Shown one piece after another: positions 19,783 through 28,659 of a DNA stretch of 64,000 nucleotides. The translations under genes and the position numbers were made by a program. The stretch is from Pseudomonas svalbardensis (GTDB lineage: Bacteria > Pseudomonadota > Gammaproteobacteria > Pseudomonadales > Pseudomonadaceae): NCBI RefSeq assembly GCF_030053115.1, contig NZ_CP125619.1:3359501-3423500 (forward strand), in the 5' to 3' direction. Position 1 is the stretch's first letter; each line of letters opens with the position of its first letter. The notes under the pieces are model-generated. The model had not been told where the DNA came from. It searched no databases and was given only the letters and a program-made list of their open reading frames with translations.

Positions 19783-19802
19783 AGGCTGAACACTCAACAA
19801 CA

Positions 19803-19826
19803 AGCCCACGTTAAGTGGGCTTTTTT
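19803..19826 (+). terminator. Rho-independent terminator after DUF1652 gene
   Basis: AGCCCAC (19803-19809) pairs with GTGGGCT (19815-19821) around GTTAA, followed by a T6 run. Confidence 0.9.
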
Positions 19827-19850
19827 GTGCGCGCGAAGATTTTTTACGGT

Positions 19851-22325
19851 TCACGCCGATGTCTTGCCCTGTCGGTGATCGGCAAAGAACGCCTTGCCCT
19901 TGTCGATCCGATCGGAAGCTTTAGGCAGATTGGCTGCCTGGGTGTCTTGCCCATCGACATACCAATAGCAATGACTCACCGCCCGAGTGATGCCGACGTA
20001 AGCCAGGCGCAGGATCTCGTCTTTTTGTGCGCTGTCATATGCTTCGCTGTCGCCTGTCTTGCCAAGACCCGCCATGCGGTAGACCTGGTTCTTGTACGGT
20101 GAACTGGTCAGGTGCTGACAATCACCCAGCAGGAACACGGCGTCAGCCTGAAGTCCCTTGGCGCTGTGATAAGTCAGCTGCTTCAGCCGCCGCGTTTCGT
20201 ACGGCAAGCTAGAATCCACATTAACTACAGACTGAATATGCTCTTCTATCAATGATTTATCGCTACTTTTTCGATAAAGCATCAAGATCGAATCGCCCTT
20301 TCTGTAGTGCTCCATCAGGCGTTTGGCCATGCCTTGATCGTCACGATCGAGAACGTTAACCGGCAGCAATGCCTTCGGCTCGCCACTGGCCTTGGCCTTC
20401 TTGCCAGCGATCGCCGGCGCCGCACGAACGATATGTTCGGCGGCATCGATGATGTGCTGGTGACTACGGTAGTTGTCGCTCAGCATGACTTTGGTCGTGC
20501 TCGGCGACGGAAATTCCTTGTTGAATTCCATGAAATACGTCGGCGAACTGCCCCGCCAGCCATAGATGGACTGCCAATCATCGCCGACACAGAGCAAGGA
20601 CGAACGTTGTGCTCCGCGCCCCACGTGCATGGCGGGCCCGCGACTGCGGATTTCCGTCAGGCTGGCGCGGATCCAGGAAACGATCTGCGGCGATACGTCC
20701 TGAAATTCGTCGACCATCAAGTGCGACATCGGCCTGAGCAGCTCGTCGCTCAGCAGTTTCAGGTTTTCCGGCGAATGTTCGCTGAACAAGGCGAACATCC
20801 GGTTGTAGGTCATCACCGGTGGTTTCTGATCAAGCAGATGATCTTCCAGCGCTCGCCAGTACAGGCTCAAGGCCTCGAAGAAAAACCGGTCCGGGTCGTC
20901 CTTGGCAAAACTCATCTGGCCCACGGCAGTGGGTACATCCAGGCCGAGGTTCTCGATAAACCCCGCCGCAGCGACAAAACAGTCCAGTAACGGCGCAGAG
21001 CTGAGCTCGCCCTTGACCTTGTAGTCGAAGCCCGGCCCGGCACTGGCATCGCCTCCAAGGGACGCCAATACACGCTTTGATGACTCGTAACTATCAAGCC
21101 ATATCAATGGTTTACGACAGAAAGCTTGAAACAGGGTTCGCTTGACCGCCCATTCCGCGCGCACGCTCAATTTGGCATTAGGGCGGCTGACCTGCGGGTT
21201 CTCCCGGGGATCGAATCCCAGCACCACCCAAGCGTCCAGGCTCGGAATATAGCCATGACAATGAAATGTTGAACCGTTGATATCGAATGTCTGGCGCTTC
21301 GGCTCGATGCCTTTGATTGGCCAGGCACCCGCGCGAAACCACAAGTCTTCGATAGCGTCGCAGAGCTCTTCATCACGCTTGGCGGCCAGTTCGGTCACGG
21401 CCATGCGCTTTTGCACGTCCGGGTGATCGCGCTCCAGCTCCTTGAGCTGTAGCGCATGACGGGACAATGGTTTGATCAATTCGCGGAAGCGCTCATCACG
21501 AGTGTGCAGACTGTGGTAGCAAGCATTGAGTTGTTGGCGCTGAGCGTCGTTGATGCGCAGGACGAAAGGATTGCTGTCGACCTCCTCATCGCCGTTTTGC
21601 GCACGGTGACTGAGGTTTTCGAAGGCTTGCAGCCGCTCGAAGCCTGGCAGGCTGCGAACCATTGGCAGGATTCGCGAATGGAAGGTGCGCACCAGATCAC
21701 GCGCCTCTTTGAAACTGAGCGACCGGCCCCAGAGTGCAAACAGCTCGATCAGTTTATTGATGAAGTCTTTGCGCGATTCACGGGTAAAGGTCACCACCGT
21801 CATCGAACTAAGCTCGAACCCCAGATAATGGGTCAGCAGCAAAATACGCAACACCAACGTGGTCGACTTGCCCGCACCCGCGCCGGCAATCACCGAGGTC
21901 GAGGGTGTGTCGCTGAAGATCATTTTCCACTGCGCAGCGCTGGGCTGGGCGTGCGGTGGCAGCAGTCGAGCGACATCCGTCTTCATGCGCTTCTTCAACT
22001 CAGCGCTCAACGGCAGACGCCAATCGTCGAACAGATTCTCGTCAACGTTGGGCGGCCGGTGTTCGGTCGAACGCGAGTCACGAATCAACAATACCTGCCG
22101 GCCTTCCTCCAACCCTTCAAGTTTGCCTTCCTTATAGCCGTAATCCACCCCGGCACTGTGCCCACTGCGAAAGCCGTCGGCCTGGCCGTGCAGCCAGGAT
22201 GCTCGGTGTTGTGCGCGCAGACGCGTCAGGCCGTGACCAAAGAACCGGGCGGCCAGACGCTTGAGCAGCGGCATCTCGGCCAGGGGACGAAGTTCAGGAG
22301 GAAGATCGGGGGTGTGTTGCGGCAC
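19851..22325 (-). CDS. UvrD/Rep-family superfamily 1 DNA helicase
   Basis: Predicted 3'-5' DNA helicase of 824 residues. Motif I is GAGAGKST (near residue 150), motif II is DEFQD, motif III covers GDDWQSIYGWRGSSP, motif IV includes YRSHQHI, and motif V/VI includes TYHSAKGLQADAVFL and RLAYVGITRAV. About 140 residues precede motif I; they contain a repetitive GYKEGKLEGLEEGRQ stretch I do not recognise. A roughly 290-residue insertion lies between motifs Ib and II. The GTG at 22325 is the likely start (TGGAG 10 bases upstream). It is not the housekeeping uvrD or rep by its layout, and more resembles accessory UvrD-like repair helicases. Confidence 0.88.
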   Translation of the reverse strand: MPQHTPDLPPELRPLAEMPLLKRLAARFFGHGLTRLRAQHRASWLHGQADGFRSGHSAGVDYGYKEGKLEGLEEGRQVLLIRDSRSTEHRPPNVDENLFDDWRLPLSAELKKRMKTDVARLLPPHAQPSAAQWKMIFSDTPSTSVIAGAGAGKSTTLVLRILLLTHYLGFELSSMTVVTFTRESRKDFINKLIELFALWGRSLSFKEARDLVRTFHSRILPMVRSLPGFERLQAFENLSHRAQNGDEEVDSNPFVLRINDAQRQQLNACYHSLHTRDERFRELIKPLSRHALQLKELERDHPDVQKRMAVTELAAKRDEELCDAIEDLWFRAGAWPIKGIEPKRQTFDINGSTFHCHGYIPSLDAWVVLGFDPRENPQVSRPNAKLSVRAEWAVKRTLFQAFCRKPLIWLDSYESSKRVLASLGGDASAGPGFDYKVKGELSSAPLLDCFVAAAGFIENLGLDVPTAVGQMSFAKDDPDRFFFEALSLYWRALEDHLLDQKPPVMTYNRMFALFSEHSPENLKLLSDELLRPMSHLMVDEFQDVSPQIVSWIRASLTEIRSRGPAMHVGRGAQRSSLLCVGDDWQSIYGWRGSSPTYFMEFNKEFPSPSTTKVMLSDNYRSHQHIIDAAEHIVRAAPAIAGKKAKASGEPKALLPVNVLDRDDQGMAKRLMEHYRKGDSILMLYRKSSDKSLIEEHIQSVVNVDSSLPYETRRLKQLTYHSAKGLQADAVFLLGDCQHLTSSPYKNQVYRMAGLGKTGDSEAYDSAQKDEILRLAYVGITRAVSHCYWYVDGQDTQAANLPKASDRIDKGKAFFADHRQGKTSA

Positions 22326-22456
22326 GCGGGCTGACTCCAGGGTGTGAGGCTGTTGAGGGCTATGGTGTCTGCATTTGCCGTTCAGTTCTAGTGAAATGCT
22401 TACAGGTCATTGGCTTATGCGATGAAGTGAAGGTTGGGTGAGAATCTTTCGAGGTG

Positions 22457-22470
22457 ATTTGATATCAAAT
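22457..22470. promoter_or_regulatory. 14-base palindrome between helicase and pirin genes
   Basis: ATTTGATATCAAAT is a perfect 14-base palindrome in the divergent intergenic region, about 137 bases upstream of the pirin start and 132 bases from the helicase start. It could be an operator; no binding protein is implied by the sequence. Confidence 0.3.
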
Positions 22471-22606
22471 TATTCGATTGTATTGAGGCAATTTTTACGC
22501 TTTTTATCGATCAGTGCCTGATAGATGATGCTCGCCATCAACCACCGGTTCGCGTTTCGTGGCTCAGGCGCTCCTGCCCCATGACGAACCTTTTCAGGAG
22601 ACGATC

Positions 22607-23302
22607 ATGCTTGAACTCAGACCCTTCAACTCCCTGGGCGGCGCCCACCATGGCTGGTTGGATGCTCATCACCACTTTTCGTTCGCCGAGTACCATGACC
22701 CAAAACGCATGAACTGGGGCAACCTGCGGGTGTGGAACGACGACGTGATTGCCTCTGGCACCGGGTTCCCGAAACACCCGCACCGGGACATGGAAATCAT
22801 CACTTATGTCCGTGAAGGCGCAATCACGCACGAAGACAACCTGGGCAACAAGGGTCGTACCGAAGCGGGCGACGTTCAGGTCATGAGCGCCGGCACCGGG
22901 ATCGCCCACAGTGAATACAACCTGGAAGCGACCGAGACCAAGATATTCCAGATCTGGATCATCCCGAACGAATCCGGTTTGGCACCGTCCTGGGGCGCCA
23001 AGCCTTTTCCAAAAGGTCAGCGCGAAGGTTTCGTGACACTGGCAAGTGGTAAGGCCGGCGACGATCAAAGCCTGCGGATTCGAGCAGACGCCCGATTCGT
23101 GGCCGCAAACGTGAAGGCCGGTGAATCCGCCGAGTATCGCCTGGACAATGGCCGCCGTGCCTATCTGGTACCGGCCACCGGCGTCATTGAAGTCAATGGC
23201 TTGCGTGCACAAGCTCGAGACGGTATTGCGGTTGCCGATGAGCAAGTGTTGCGGGTGACCGCCATCGAAGACAGTGAAATCGTCTTGGTGGACCTGGCTT
23301 GA
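22607..23302 (+). CDS. Pirin family protein (YhhW-like, quercetinase type)
   Basis: Bicupin of 231 residues, the length of E. coli YhhW, which has quercetin 2,3-dioxygenase activity in vitro. Metal ligands are visible in the N-terminal cupin: FPKHPHRDMEI, AITHED and GIAHSEYN. The ATG at 22607 (MLELRPF) has CAGGAG 6 bases upstream; the in-frame extension to 22559 does not fit the family. It is monocistronic and converges on pgm across a shared terminator. The physiological substrate is unknown. Confidence 0.92.
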   Translation: MLELRPFNSLGGAHHGWLDAHHHFSFAEYHDPKRMNWGNLRVWNDDVIASGTGFPKHPHRDMEIITYVREGAITHEDNLGNKGRTEAGDVQVMSAGTGIAHSEYNLEATETKIFQIWIIPNESGLAPSWGAKPFPKGQREGFVTLASGKAGDDQSLRIRADARFVAANVKAGESAEYRLDNGRRAYLVPATGVIEVNGLRAQARDGIAVADEQVLRVTAIEDSEIVLVDLA

Positions 23303-23320
23303 TCTTGTAAATGCGGGTCA

Positions 23321-23355
23321 AAAAAAAGGGGCGACCGTGATGGCCGCCCCTTTTT
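23321..23355. terminator. Bidirectional terminator between pirin and pgm
   Basis: GGGGCG (23328-23333) pairs with CGCCCC (23345-23350), flanked by A7 on the left and T5 on the right. It can therefore terminate both convergent genes. Confidence 0.88.
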
Positions 23356-23365
23356 ACATTCTGGA

Positions 23366-25012
23366 TTACTTCGCAGAGATCGCGCCGTCCACCAGTGTTT
23401 GCGCTTCTGCTACCAATTGCTTGAGGTGTTCGTCACTGACGAAGCTTTCAGCGTAGATCTTGTAAATGTCTTCAGTGCCCGACGGACGCGCCGCGAACCA
23501 GCCGTTCTCGGTCATGACTTTCAGACCACCGATCGCCTGGTCGTTACCCGGTGCATGACTGAGGATGCTCTGGATCGCTTCGCCCGCCAGTTGGGTCGAG
23601 GTGACCTGGTCCGGCGACAATTTGCTCAGCAGTGCCTTCTGCTCAGGATTGGCTTTGGCATCGACGCGCACCGAGAACGGTTCGCCCAGCTCATCGGTCA
23701 AGGCGCGATAGGCCTGACTTGGGTCGCGACCGGTGCGGGCGGTCATTTCTGCGGCCAGCAGTGCCGGGATCAAACCGTCCTTGTCGGTGCACCAGACGCT
23801 GCCATCCTTGCGCAGGAACGACGCACCGGCACTTTCTTCACCGCCGAAGCCCAGAGAGCCGTCGAACAGGCCGTCAGCAAACCACTTGAAACCGACCGGC
23901 ACTTCGTACAGGCGACGACCCAGACGTTTTGCCACGCGATCGATCAAGCCGCTGCTGACCACGGTTTTACCCACGGCCGCATCGGCGCGCCATTGCGGAC
24001 GGTTCTGGAACAGGTAGTCGATCGATACGGCGAGGTAGTTGTTCGGCGCGAGCAAACCACCGGACGGGGTCACGATGCCATGACGATCGTGGTCCGGGTC
24101 GCACGCGAATGCTACATCGAAACGCTCTTTCAGACCGATAAGGCCCTGCATGGCGTGAGTGGACGATGGGTCCATGCGGATCTGACCATCCCAGTCGACC
24201 GTCATGAAGCGGAAGGTCGGATCGACCTGTTTGTTGACCACCTCCAGGTCCAGACGGTAATGCTCGGCAATCGCCGACCAGTAGCGCACCCCTGCTCCGC
24301 CCAGCGGATCGACACCCAGACGCAGCTTGGCATCACGGATGGCGTCGAAGTCGATCACGTTGATCAGGTCGGCGACGTAGGTATTGAGGTAATCGTGACG
24401 ATGGGTCGTGCTGGCCTTCAGCGCCTGCTCGTAGCTGATGCGTTTGACGCCGGCGAGCTTGTTGCTCAGCAGTTCGTTGGCCTTGGCTTCGATCCACTTG
24501 GTGATGTGGGTATCGGCCGGGCCACCATTGGTAGGGTTGTATTTGTAGCCACCGCTTTGCGGCGGGTTGTGGGACGGCGTGATGACGATGCCGTCCGCCA
24601 GGCCCGACGTACGCCCGCGGTTGTAGCAGAGAATGGCGTGGGAAATGGCCGGTGTCGGGGTGTATTCGTCACCTTCGGCGATCATTACCGTCACGCCGTT
24701 GGCGGCCAGCACTTCAAGGGCACTGGCGCCGGCCGGGGTGGACAGTGCGTGGGTGTCGATGCCAACGAACAGCGGGCCGTCGATGCCCTGGGCTTCGCGG
24801 TACAGGCAGATCGCCTGGCTGATCGCCAGAACGTGCCATTCGTTGAAACTCAAGTCGAACGAGCTGCCTCGGTGCCCGGACGTGCCAAAAGCTACGCGCT
24901 GGGTCGAAATGGCGGCATCGGGCTGGCCGGTGTAATAGGCCGTAACCAGTCGCGGGATGTCGACCAACAGTTCTACCGGTGCCGGTTTGCCCGCAAAAGG
25001 ACTGAGTGTCAT
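23366..25012 (-). CDS. pgm: Phosphoglucomutase (alpha-D-glucose phosphate-specific)
   Basis: Interconverts glucose 1-phosphate and glucose 6-phosphate, feeding UDP-glucose, trehalose and glycogen synthesis. At 548 residues it matches the family length. The phosphoserine loop TPSHNPP places Ser147, equivalent to E. coli Ser146. The metal loop DPDHDRHG and sugar-binding loop GGEESAGAS are intact, and the C-terminal phosphate loop is [12 protein letters not shown]. The ATG at 25012 has AGAGG 6 bases upstream. It lies 111 bases after the MocR-type regulator on the same strand, without an obvious functional link. Confidence 0.96.
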   Translation of the reverse strand: MTLSPFAGKPAPVELLVDIPRLVTAYYTGQPDAAISTQRVAFGTSGHRGSSFDLSFNEWHVLAISQAICLYREAQGIDGPLFVGIDTHALSTPAGASALEVLAANGVTVMIAEGDEYTPTPAISHAILCYNRGRTSGLADGIVITPSHNPPQSGGYKYNPTNGGPADTHITKWIEAKANELLSNKLAGVKRISYEQALKASTTHRHDYLNTYVADLINVIDFDAIRDAKLRLGVDPLGGAGVRYWSAIAEHYRLDLEVVNKQVDPTFRFMTVDWDGQIRMDPSSTHAMQGLIGLKERFDVAFACDPDHDRHGIVTPSGGLLAPNNYLAVSIDYLFQNRPQWRADAAVGKTVVSSGLIDRVAKRLGRRLYEVPVGFKWFADGLFDGSLGFGGEESAGASFLRKDGSVWCTDKDGLIPALLAAEMTARTGRDPSQAYRALTDELGEPFSVRVDAKANPEQKALLSKLSPDQVTSTQLAGEAIQSILSHAPGNDQAIGGLKVMTENGWFAARPSGTEDIYKIYAESFVSDEHLKQLVAEAQTLVDGAISAK

Positions 25013-25123
25013 GCAAAACCTCTGAAGTCGAGTGGTTCAGGAATAGGAACGCAGTTTACTGGCAGTTCGACCGCAACGCGATGGGATCGATCCATGAGTG
25101 TCACGGAGGGTGTGTGGCCCCGT

Positions 25124-26524
25124 TCAGTCGATCGACTCCAGACGCAAGGCGTCCCCTAACAAGCCCATTGCCGCGGCAAGGTCGTGATCACCGCCGAAGG
25201 TGTGACTCAGGCGCAAGTGTTGCGCATGCAAGCCCTGGAGACTGAACAGCTCTCCCGGTGCGATCACCACCTGGTGCTTGAGCAGGCGCTGGAACACCCG
25301 ACGTACATCGACCTGGCGCAGCGAACGAACCCAGATGGTTGCGCCGCCCTGGGGTTCGACAAAGTGCAAGGCATCTCCCAGACGCTCCTGCAACAGCTGA
25401 GTCATCTGCACCTTGCGGTCCTTGAGCATCCGCCGTAATACCTGAAGATGCTGATCGACACGTCCATTGCCATACAAGCGAGCGATGGCTTTCTGGCGAA
25501 TCGGTGACAAGCGGAACGAACGCAGCAGAAAGTACCGTTGCAGTTCAGCACTGAAATGCCGCGACAGCAGATAGCCGTATGGCGCCTCCGGTCCGATGAT
25601 TTTCTCGAACGTGGAAAACACGATCAGCCGATCGGGGTCCAGCAAGTCGCGAAACCGCTGGCCGTCCGGTTCGAATCCGAGTTCGCCGTAGCAGTCGTTT
25701 TCCAACACCCAACTGCCATGTCGTTCCAGCAACTGCGCGACGACTTGTCGGTTGTCGTCGGGTGCCAGGCTGCCCCGCGGCATGTTCAGCCCCGATGAAA
25801 CCATCACCAGCCGCACCGGCTCGGTCTCCAGCAGCTCCTTGAGCCATTCGACGTCCAGGCCACCGCTGGATTGCACCGCCAGCTCGATCACTCGCACCTG
25901 CGCAGCCTGGAGCAACCGCAGAATCGCCCAGTCGCACGGCGACTCGACCAACACCGTGGCGTCCTTGAGATTCAACACAGCGATCAGTATTTCCAGCACG
26001 CCACGCAGGTCGGCGCCAATATAGACATCGTCGGCGTGCCAGCAGCGCAGCGGCGAGGAGGTGTAGCGCGCTGCCAGGGCAATGCGCAACTCCAGCTCGC
26101 CGCAAGGTTGCGATGTCGGTTGCGGCTGACGCGGATACTGGCGCAGCAGTTCTCGTTCCAGCAGTAACAACGGACTGTCGAGGGGTTGCAACAACGCCGG
26201 TTCATCGGCGCTCAAGACCAGCATACCGGGACGCCTGGCGTTGACATAAACGGTTTCGAGCAGGTCGTTGCCACTGCTGAGCGTGCTGATGGAGGACACC
26301 GGTAACGCGTAATATCCGGACTTGGCGACCGAATAAACGCGCCCTTCCTTCTCCAGAAGCGAATAAGCGTACTGAATGGTCGAGATCGATACGCTCAGAC
26401 GCTCCGCCAACTGTCGCAACGAAGGCAGACGGACTCGCGTGTCACTGACCGGTTCGTTGATCAGGTTAGTCAGATATCGGTACACCGCCTGATACGCGAA
26501 GTCAGTTTCTCGTGGCCCTTTCAT
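25124..26524 (-). CDS. MocR-type transcriptional regulator (GntR HTH plus aminotransferase-like domain)
   Basis: Regulator of 466 residues. Residues 1-80 are a GntR winged helix (LPSLRQLAERLSVSISTIQ). The remainder is a fold type I PLP domain. The cofactor lysine lies in STFEKIIG, aligned with the usual TFSKTL. The downstream LRLGY motif reads APYGY here, so the arginine often contacting the cofactor is missing, which may weaken PLP use. It may be autoregulated; its target is unknown. It lies 68 bases downstream of an unrecognised 496-residue gene. Confidence 0.88.
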   Translation of the reverse strand: MKGPRETDFAYQAVYRYLTNLINEPVSDTRVRLPSLRQLAERLSVSISTIQYAYSLLEKEGRVYSVAKSGYYALPVSSISTLSSGNDLLETVYVNARRPGMLVLSADEPALLQPLDSPLLLLERELLRQYPRQPQPTSQPCGELELRIALAARYTSSPLRCWHADDVYIGADLRGVLEILIAVLNLKDATVLVESPCDWAILRLLQAAQVRVIELAVQSSGGLDVEWLKELLETEPVRLVMVSSGLNMPRGSLAPDDNRQVVAQLLERHGSWVLENDCYGELGFEPDGQRFRDLLDPDRLIVFSTFEKIIGPEAPYGYLLSRHFSAELQRYFLLRSFRLSPIRQKAIARLYGNGRVDQHLQVLRRMLKDRKVQMTQLLQERLGDALHFVEPQGGATIWVRSLRQVDVRRVFQRLLKHQVVIAPGELFSLQGLHAQHLRLSHTFGGDHDLAAAMGLLGDALRLESID

Positions 26525-26591
26525 GGGCGAGGGCCGAATGCCGTGTGAACGTCTTCATGCATCGTCAGGAAATCTGTCAAGCCGCGCACTT

Positions 26592-28082
26592 TCAGCGCCC
26601 CGCTGACCATTCATCCGCCACCGCCGTGTCGTCGTCAAAGTCGGATGCTTCGGCTTGCAAACCCGCGTCGCCGAGTTCCGGGGCGCCTGCCCTACCCTCA
26701 TCCGCAGACACCGGGCCCATGCGGTAAAGCTTGCCGATCAAGCTGACCGGCAACCCGCTGACGTCGGTCATCCATTGCAGAACCTGCTCCGGCACCGGAT
26801 TGCCCTGCATTGCCCGGTGCAAATCAGGCATCGCCACGAGCATGCCGGGGTGGCACTGACGCAGAAAACGCTCAAGCGCCGCGCCATTCTCGACGAAAGG
26901 TGAAAAGAGCAGGCACACCAGTTGAGCCTCGCTCAGGCCAAGGTTTTTTTGAGCCTCGGCCGCTGCCAGCATGCGCTGCTCGGCCAACGTTGCCGGATTA
27001 CCGAACACCTCTACCGCTTGCTCGCACAACCGTTCCGCCAGTTGTTTGCGCCGCATCATCACCAAGGCTCGTTGCAGGTATTCGGCGACACCCGTCTCGT
27101 AGCCGCGGTCGTGCACGAAGCACGACTGCAAACCCCGCATGTGTGCAGAGATAGAAAGGCTGACGTACTCGTTGTCGCTGAGCTGAGCCCCCAGTTCGTC
27201 AGGTTGAAAACCGAGAAACTCTGTGAGCAGCGGCCAACGCTCTTCCAGGTTGCTGACCAGCATGTCGTGAATGTCGATGTACGTGGTGCGACGACAGGCC
27301 TCAAATCGTTCGGCCGGACGCCACGCAACCTGGTCATGCTCAGCATAAAAAGCGCGGTAGCAGTCGCAGCCCAGTTCATCGAGCAGCGCGAAAAGCACCT
27401 CGTAGCCGGTTTCGTGGTGATTCGAGGTCTTGAGCCCGGCCTTGGCGGCAGCACGTTTCAACCCGTCGAGAAACTGCTTCTGCTGACGAGGTGAGTCGCT
27501 GCTGATCAACGCATCGACACCGCTGTCCCAACGAGCTATTTGCCCATAGAACTCGCCGGTGGCCAGATACCCGTCGTCCCACAGATCAAGCGGCCCGTTC
27601 CAGGCGCGGCAATGGCCCACCATCAAAAGATTGAGCCGATTCGACTCACGGCCGCCTTCGGAAATCGGCGTCAGGTGGTTGAACGGCAGGACTTCCCGGT
27701 TATCGACCATCAACACTTCGACCCGAGGATCGTCGTAGAGGAACAAGGCGCTGTAGCTGCGATGGATGTTTTCCAGGGCCGTCGGGCTTGCGCCGTTCAA
27801 GCGCAAGGATGCCACTCGCAACTGGAATGTCGCTGGCGCCCGGCCTGCGATACTCAGCTGTGCAGCGCGCAGCAGCGCCAGGGTGTAACAACTGTCGCGG
27901 GAGCCGGACTGAATCGCCAGTACCTTGTAATCGCCAATACGCTCCATACCCCCGGCGGCCACCACCAGTCGCTGAATCATCAGCTGCAATGCCGTGCGTT
28001 CGGCGCGCGAGAAGAAACTCAGCAATCGCTGCAATACTTGCTGATAGACATAGTTCATCGCTTGGTCATGGATATTGGTCAT
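26592..28082 (-). CDS. Hypothetical protein, 496 residues
   Basis: I do not recognise the family. The protein is soluble (no signal peptide or membrane segment) and of normal amino-acid use. The N-terminal 90 residues are helical (MNYVYQQVLQRLLSFFSRAE). A middle section has recurrent acidic and aromatic motifs (FLYDDPRVEVLMVDNREVLP, GYLATGEFYGQIARWDSG, TYIDIHDML). It also contains His/Cys-containing segments (TSNHHETGYEV, ELGCDCYRAFYAEHD). The last 30 residues are acidic and probably disordered. The start is an ATG at 28082. It precedes the MocR regulator on the same strand. Alternative assignments cannot be made without a profile search. Confidence 0.75.
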   Translation of the reverse strand: MTNIHDQAMNYVYQQVLQRLLSFFSRAERTALQLMIQRLVVAAGGMERIGDYKVLAIQSGSRDSCYTLALLRAAQLSIAGRAPATFQLRVASLRLNGASPTALENIHRSYSALFLYDDPRVEVLMVDNREVLPFNHLTPISEGGRESNRLNLLMVGHCRAWNGPLDLWDDGYLATGEFYGQIARWDSGVDALISSDSPRQQKQFLDGLKRAAAKAGLKTSNHHETGYEVLFALLDELGCDCYRAFYAEHDQVAWRPAERFEACRRTTYIDIHDMLVSNLEERWPLLTEFLGFQPDELGAQLSDNEYVSLSISAHMRGLQSCFVHDRGYETGVAEYLQRALVMMRRKQLAERLCEQAVEVFGNPATLAEQRMLAAAEAQKNLGLSEAQLVCLLFSPFVENGAALERFLRQCHPGMLVAMPDLHRAMQGNPVPEQVLQWMTDVSGLPVSLIGKLYRMGPVSADEGRAGAPELGDAGLQAEASDFDDDTAVADEWSAGR

Positions 28083-28540
28083 CTTTATTTACCTGATGCT
28101 TGTAAGTTCGATATCGCGCCAACAACGACACGCATTGCGCAATGGGTTGCTTGCCACGATTGAAGTACTGGACGTTATTGCCAAATGCTAGCACTTAAGC
28201 TTTTAGTAATTATTTGAAATAACTAGAAGTCTCCCCTGCTCGCGCCAAAGACAGGTGGCCGCCAACCCCTGTAGAGCCGGCCTCTTGAGACTGCGACCGA
28301 CATCCTAGGAAATGTCCGACAGCGTCCCACAGACAATTAGCACAAGAAATAGAGAAAGAAGTCACCCATGTTTTTTTGGCAACTGCGCAACGACGAACTA
28401 TTGGTCGGATATGTATTAACAGTGTGTATTTAAAAGTATCAACCTGATACCCAGCCATGACTCATTCCTTGAGATGAAAGTAATCATTCAATTATCAAGG
28501 CTTATATGATGATTAGAAGATACAGATTGAGAGCAAAAAC

Positions 28541-28580
28541 CAGTTCAGTTGCTGAACTGACCCATTGACGGGGCAATGGG
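28541..28580. other. Two adjacent perfect hairpins downstream of mexS
   Basis: CAGTTCAG-TTG-CTGAACTG (28541-28559) is followed one base later by CCCATTG-ACGGGG-CAATGGG (28561-28580). With the stem at 28613-28634 they form three hairpins in 95 bases. They could be a structured 3' end of mexS mRNA, or a small RNA on either strand. Confidence 0.45.
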
Positions 28581-28612
28581 ACGTCTCATTTTGGCAGGAG
28601 CTGAAAACAGGA

Positions 28613-28634
28613 GAGTCCGTGGGGGCACGGACTC
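28613..28634 (-). terminator. Candidate terminator of mexS
   Basis: GAGTCCGTG (28613-28621) pairs perfectly with CACGGACTC (28626-28634) around four G residues, 26 bases beyond the mexS stop codon. On the minus strand it is followed by TCCTGTTTTC, a weak T tract. Confidence 0.6.
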
Positions 28635-28659
28635 ATGCAGAGGGGCTTACATGAAGGGC

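Larger units (their letters stand above)
28083..28659. other. Intergenic region between the 496-residue gene and mexS
   Basis: About 577 bases, partly AT-rich. A frame of 82 codons on the minus strand (28210-28458) has no coding signature or ribosome site, and I do not call it. The left part should hold the promoter of the 496-residue gene. The right end has three consecutive perfect hairpins (28541-28559, 28561-28580, 28613-28634). Confidence 0.6.

Noticed and set aside
23399..25159. 586-codon open frame antisense to pgm
   Set aside because: pgm on the minus strand has all catalytic loops; the antisense frame has none.
28210..28458. 82-codon frame on the minus strand in the mexS downstream gap
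   Set aside because: No ribosome site, no recognisable domain, and composition like the surrounding intergenic DNA.
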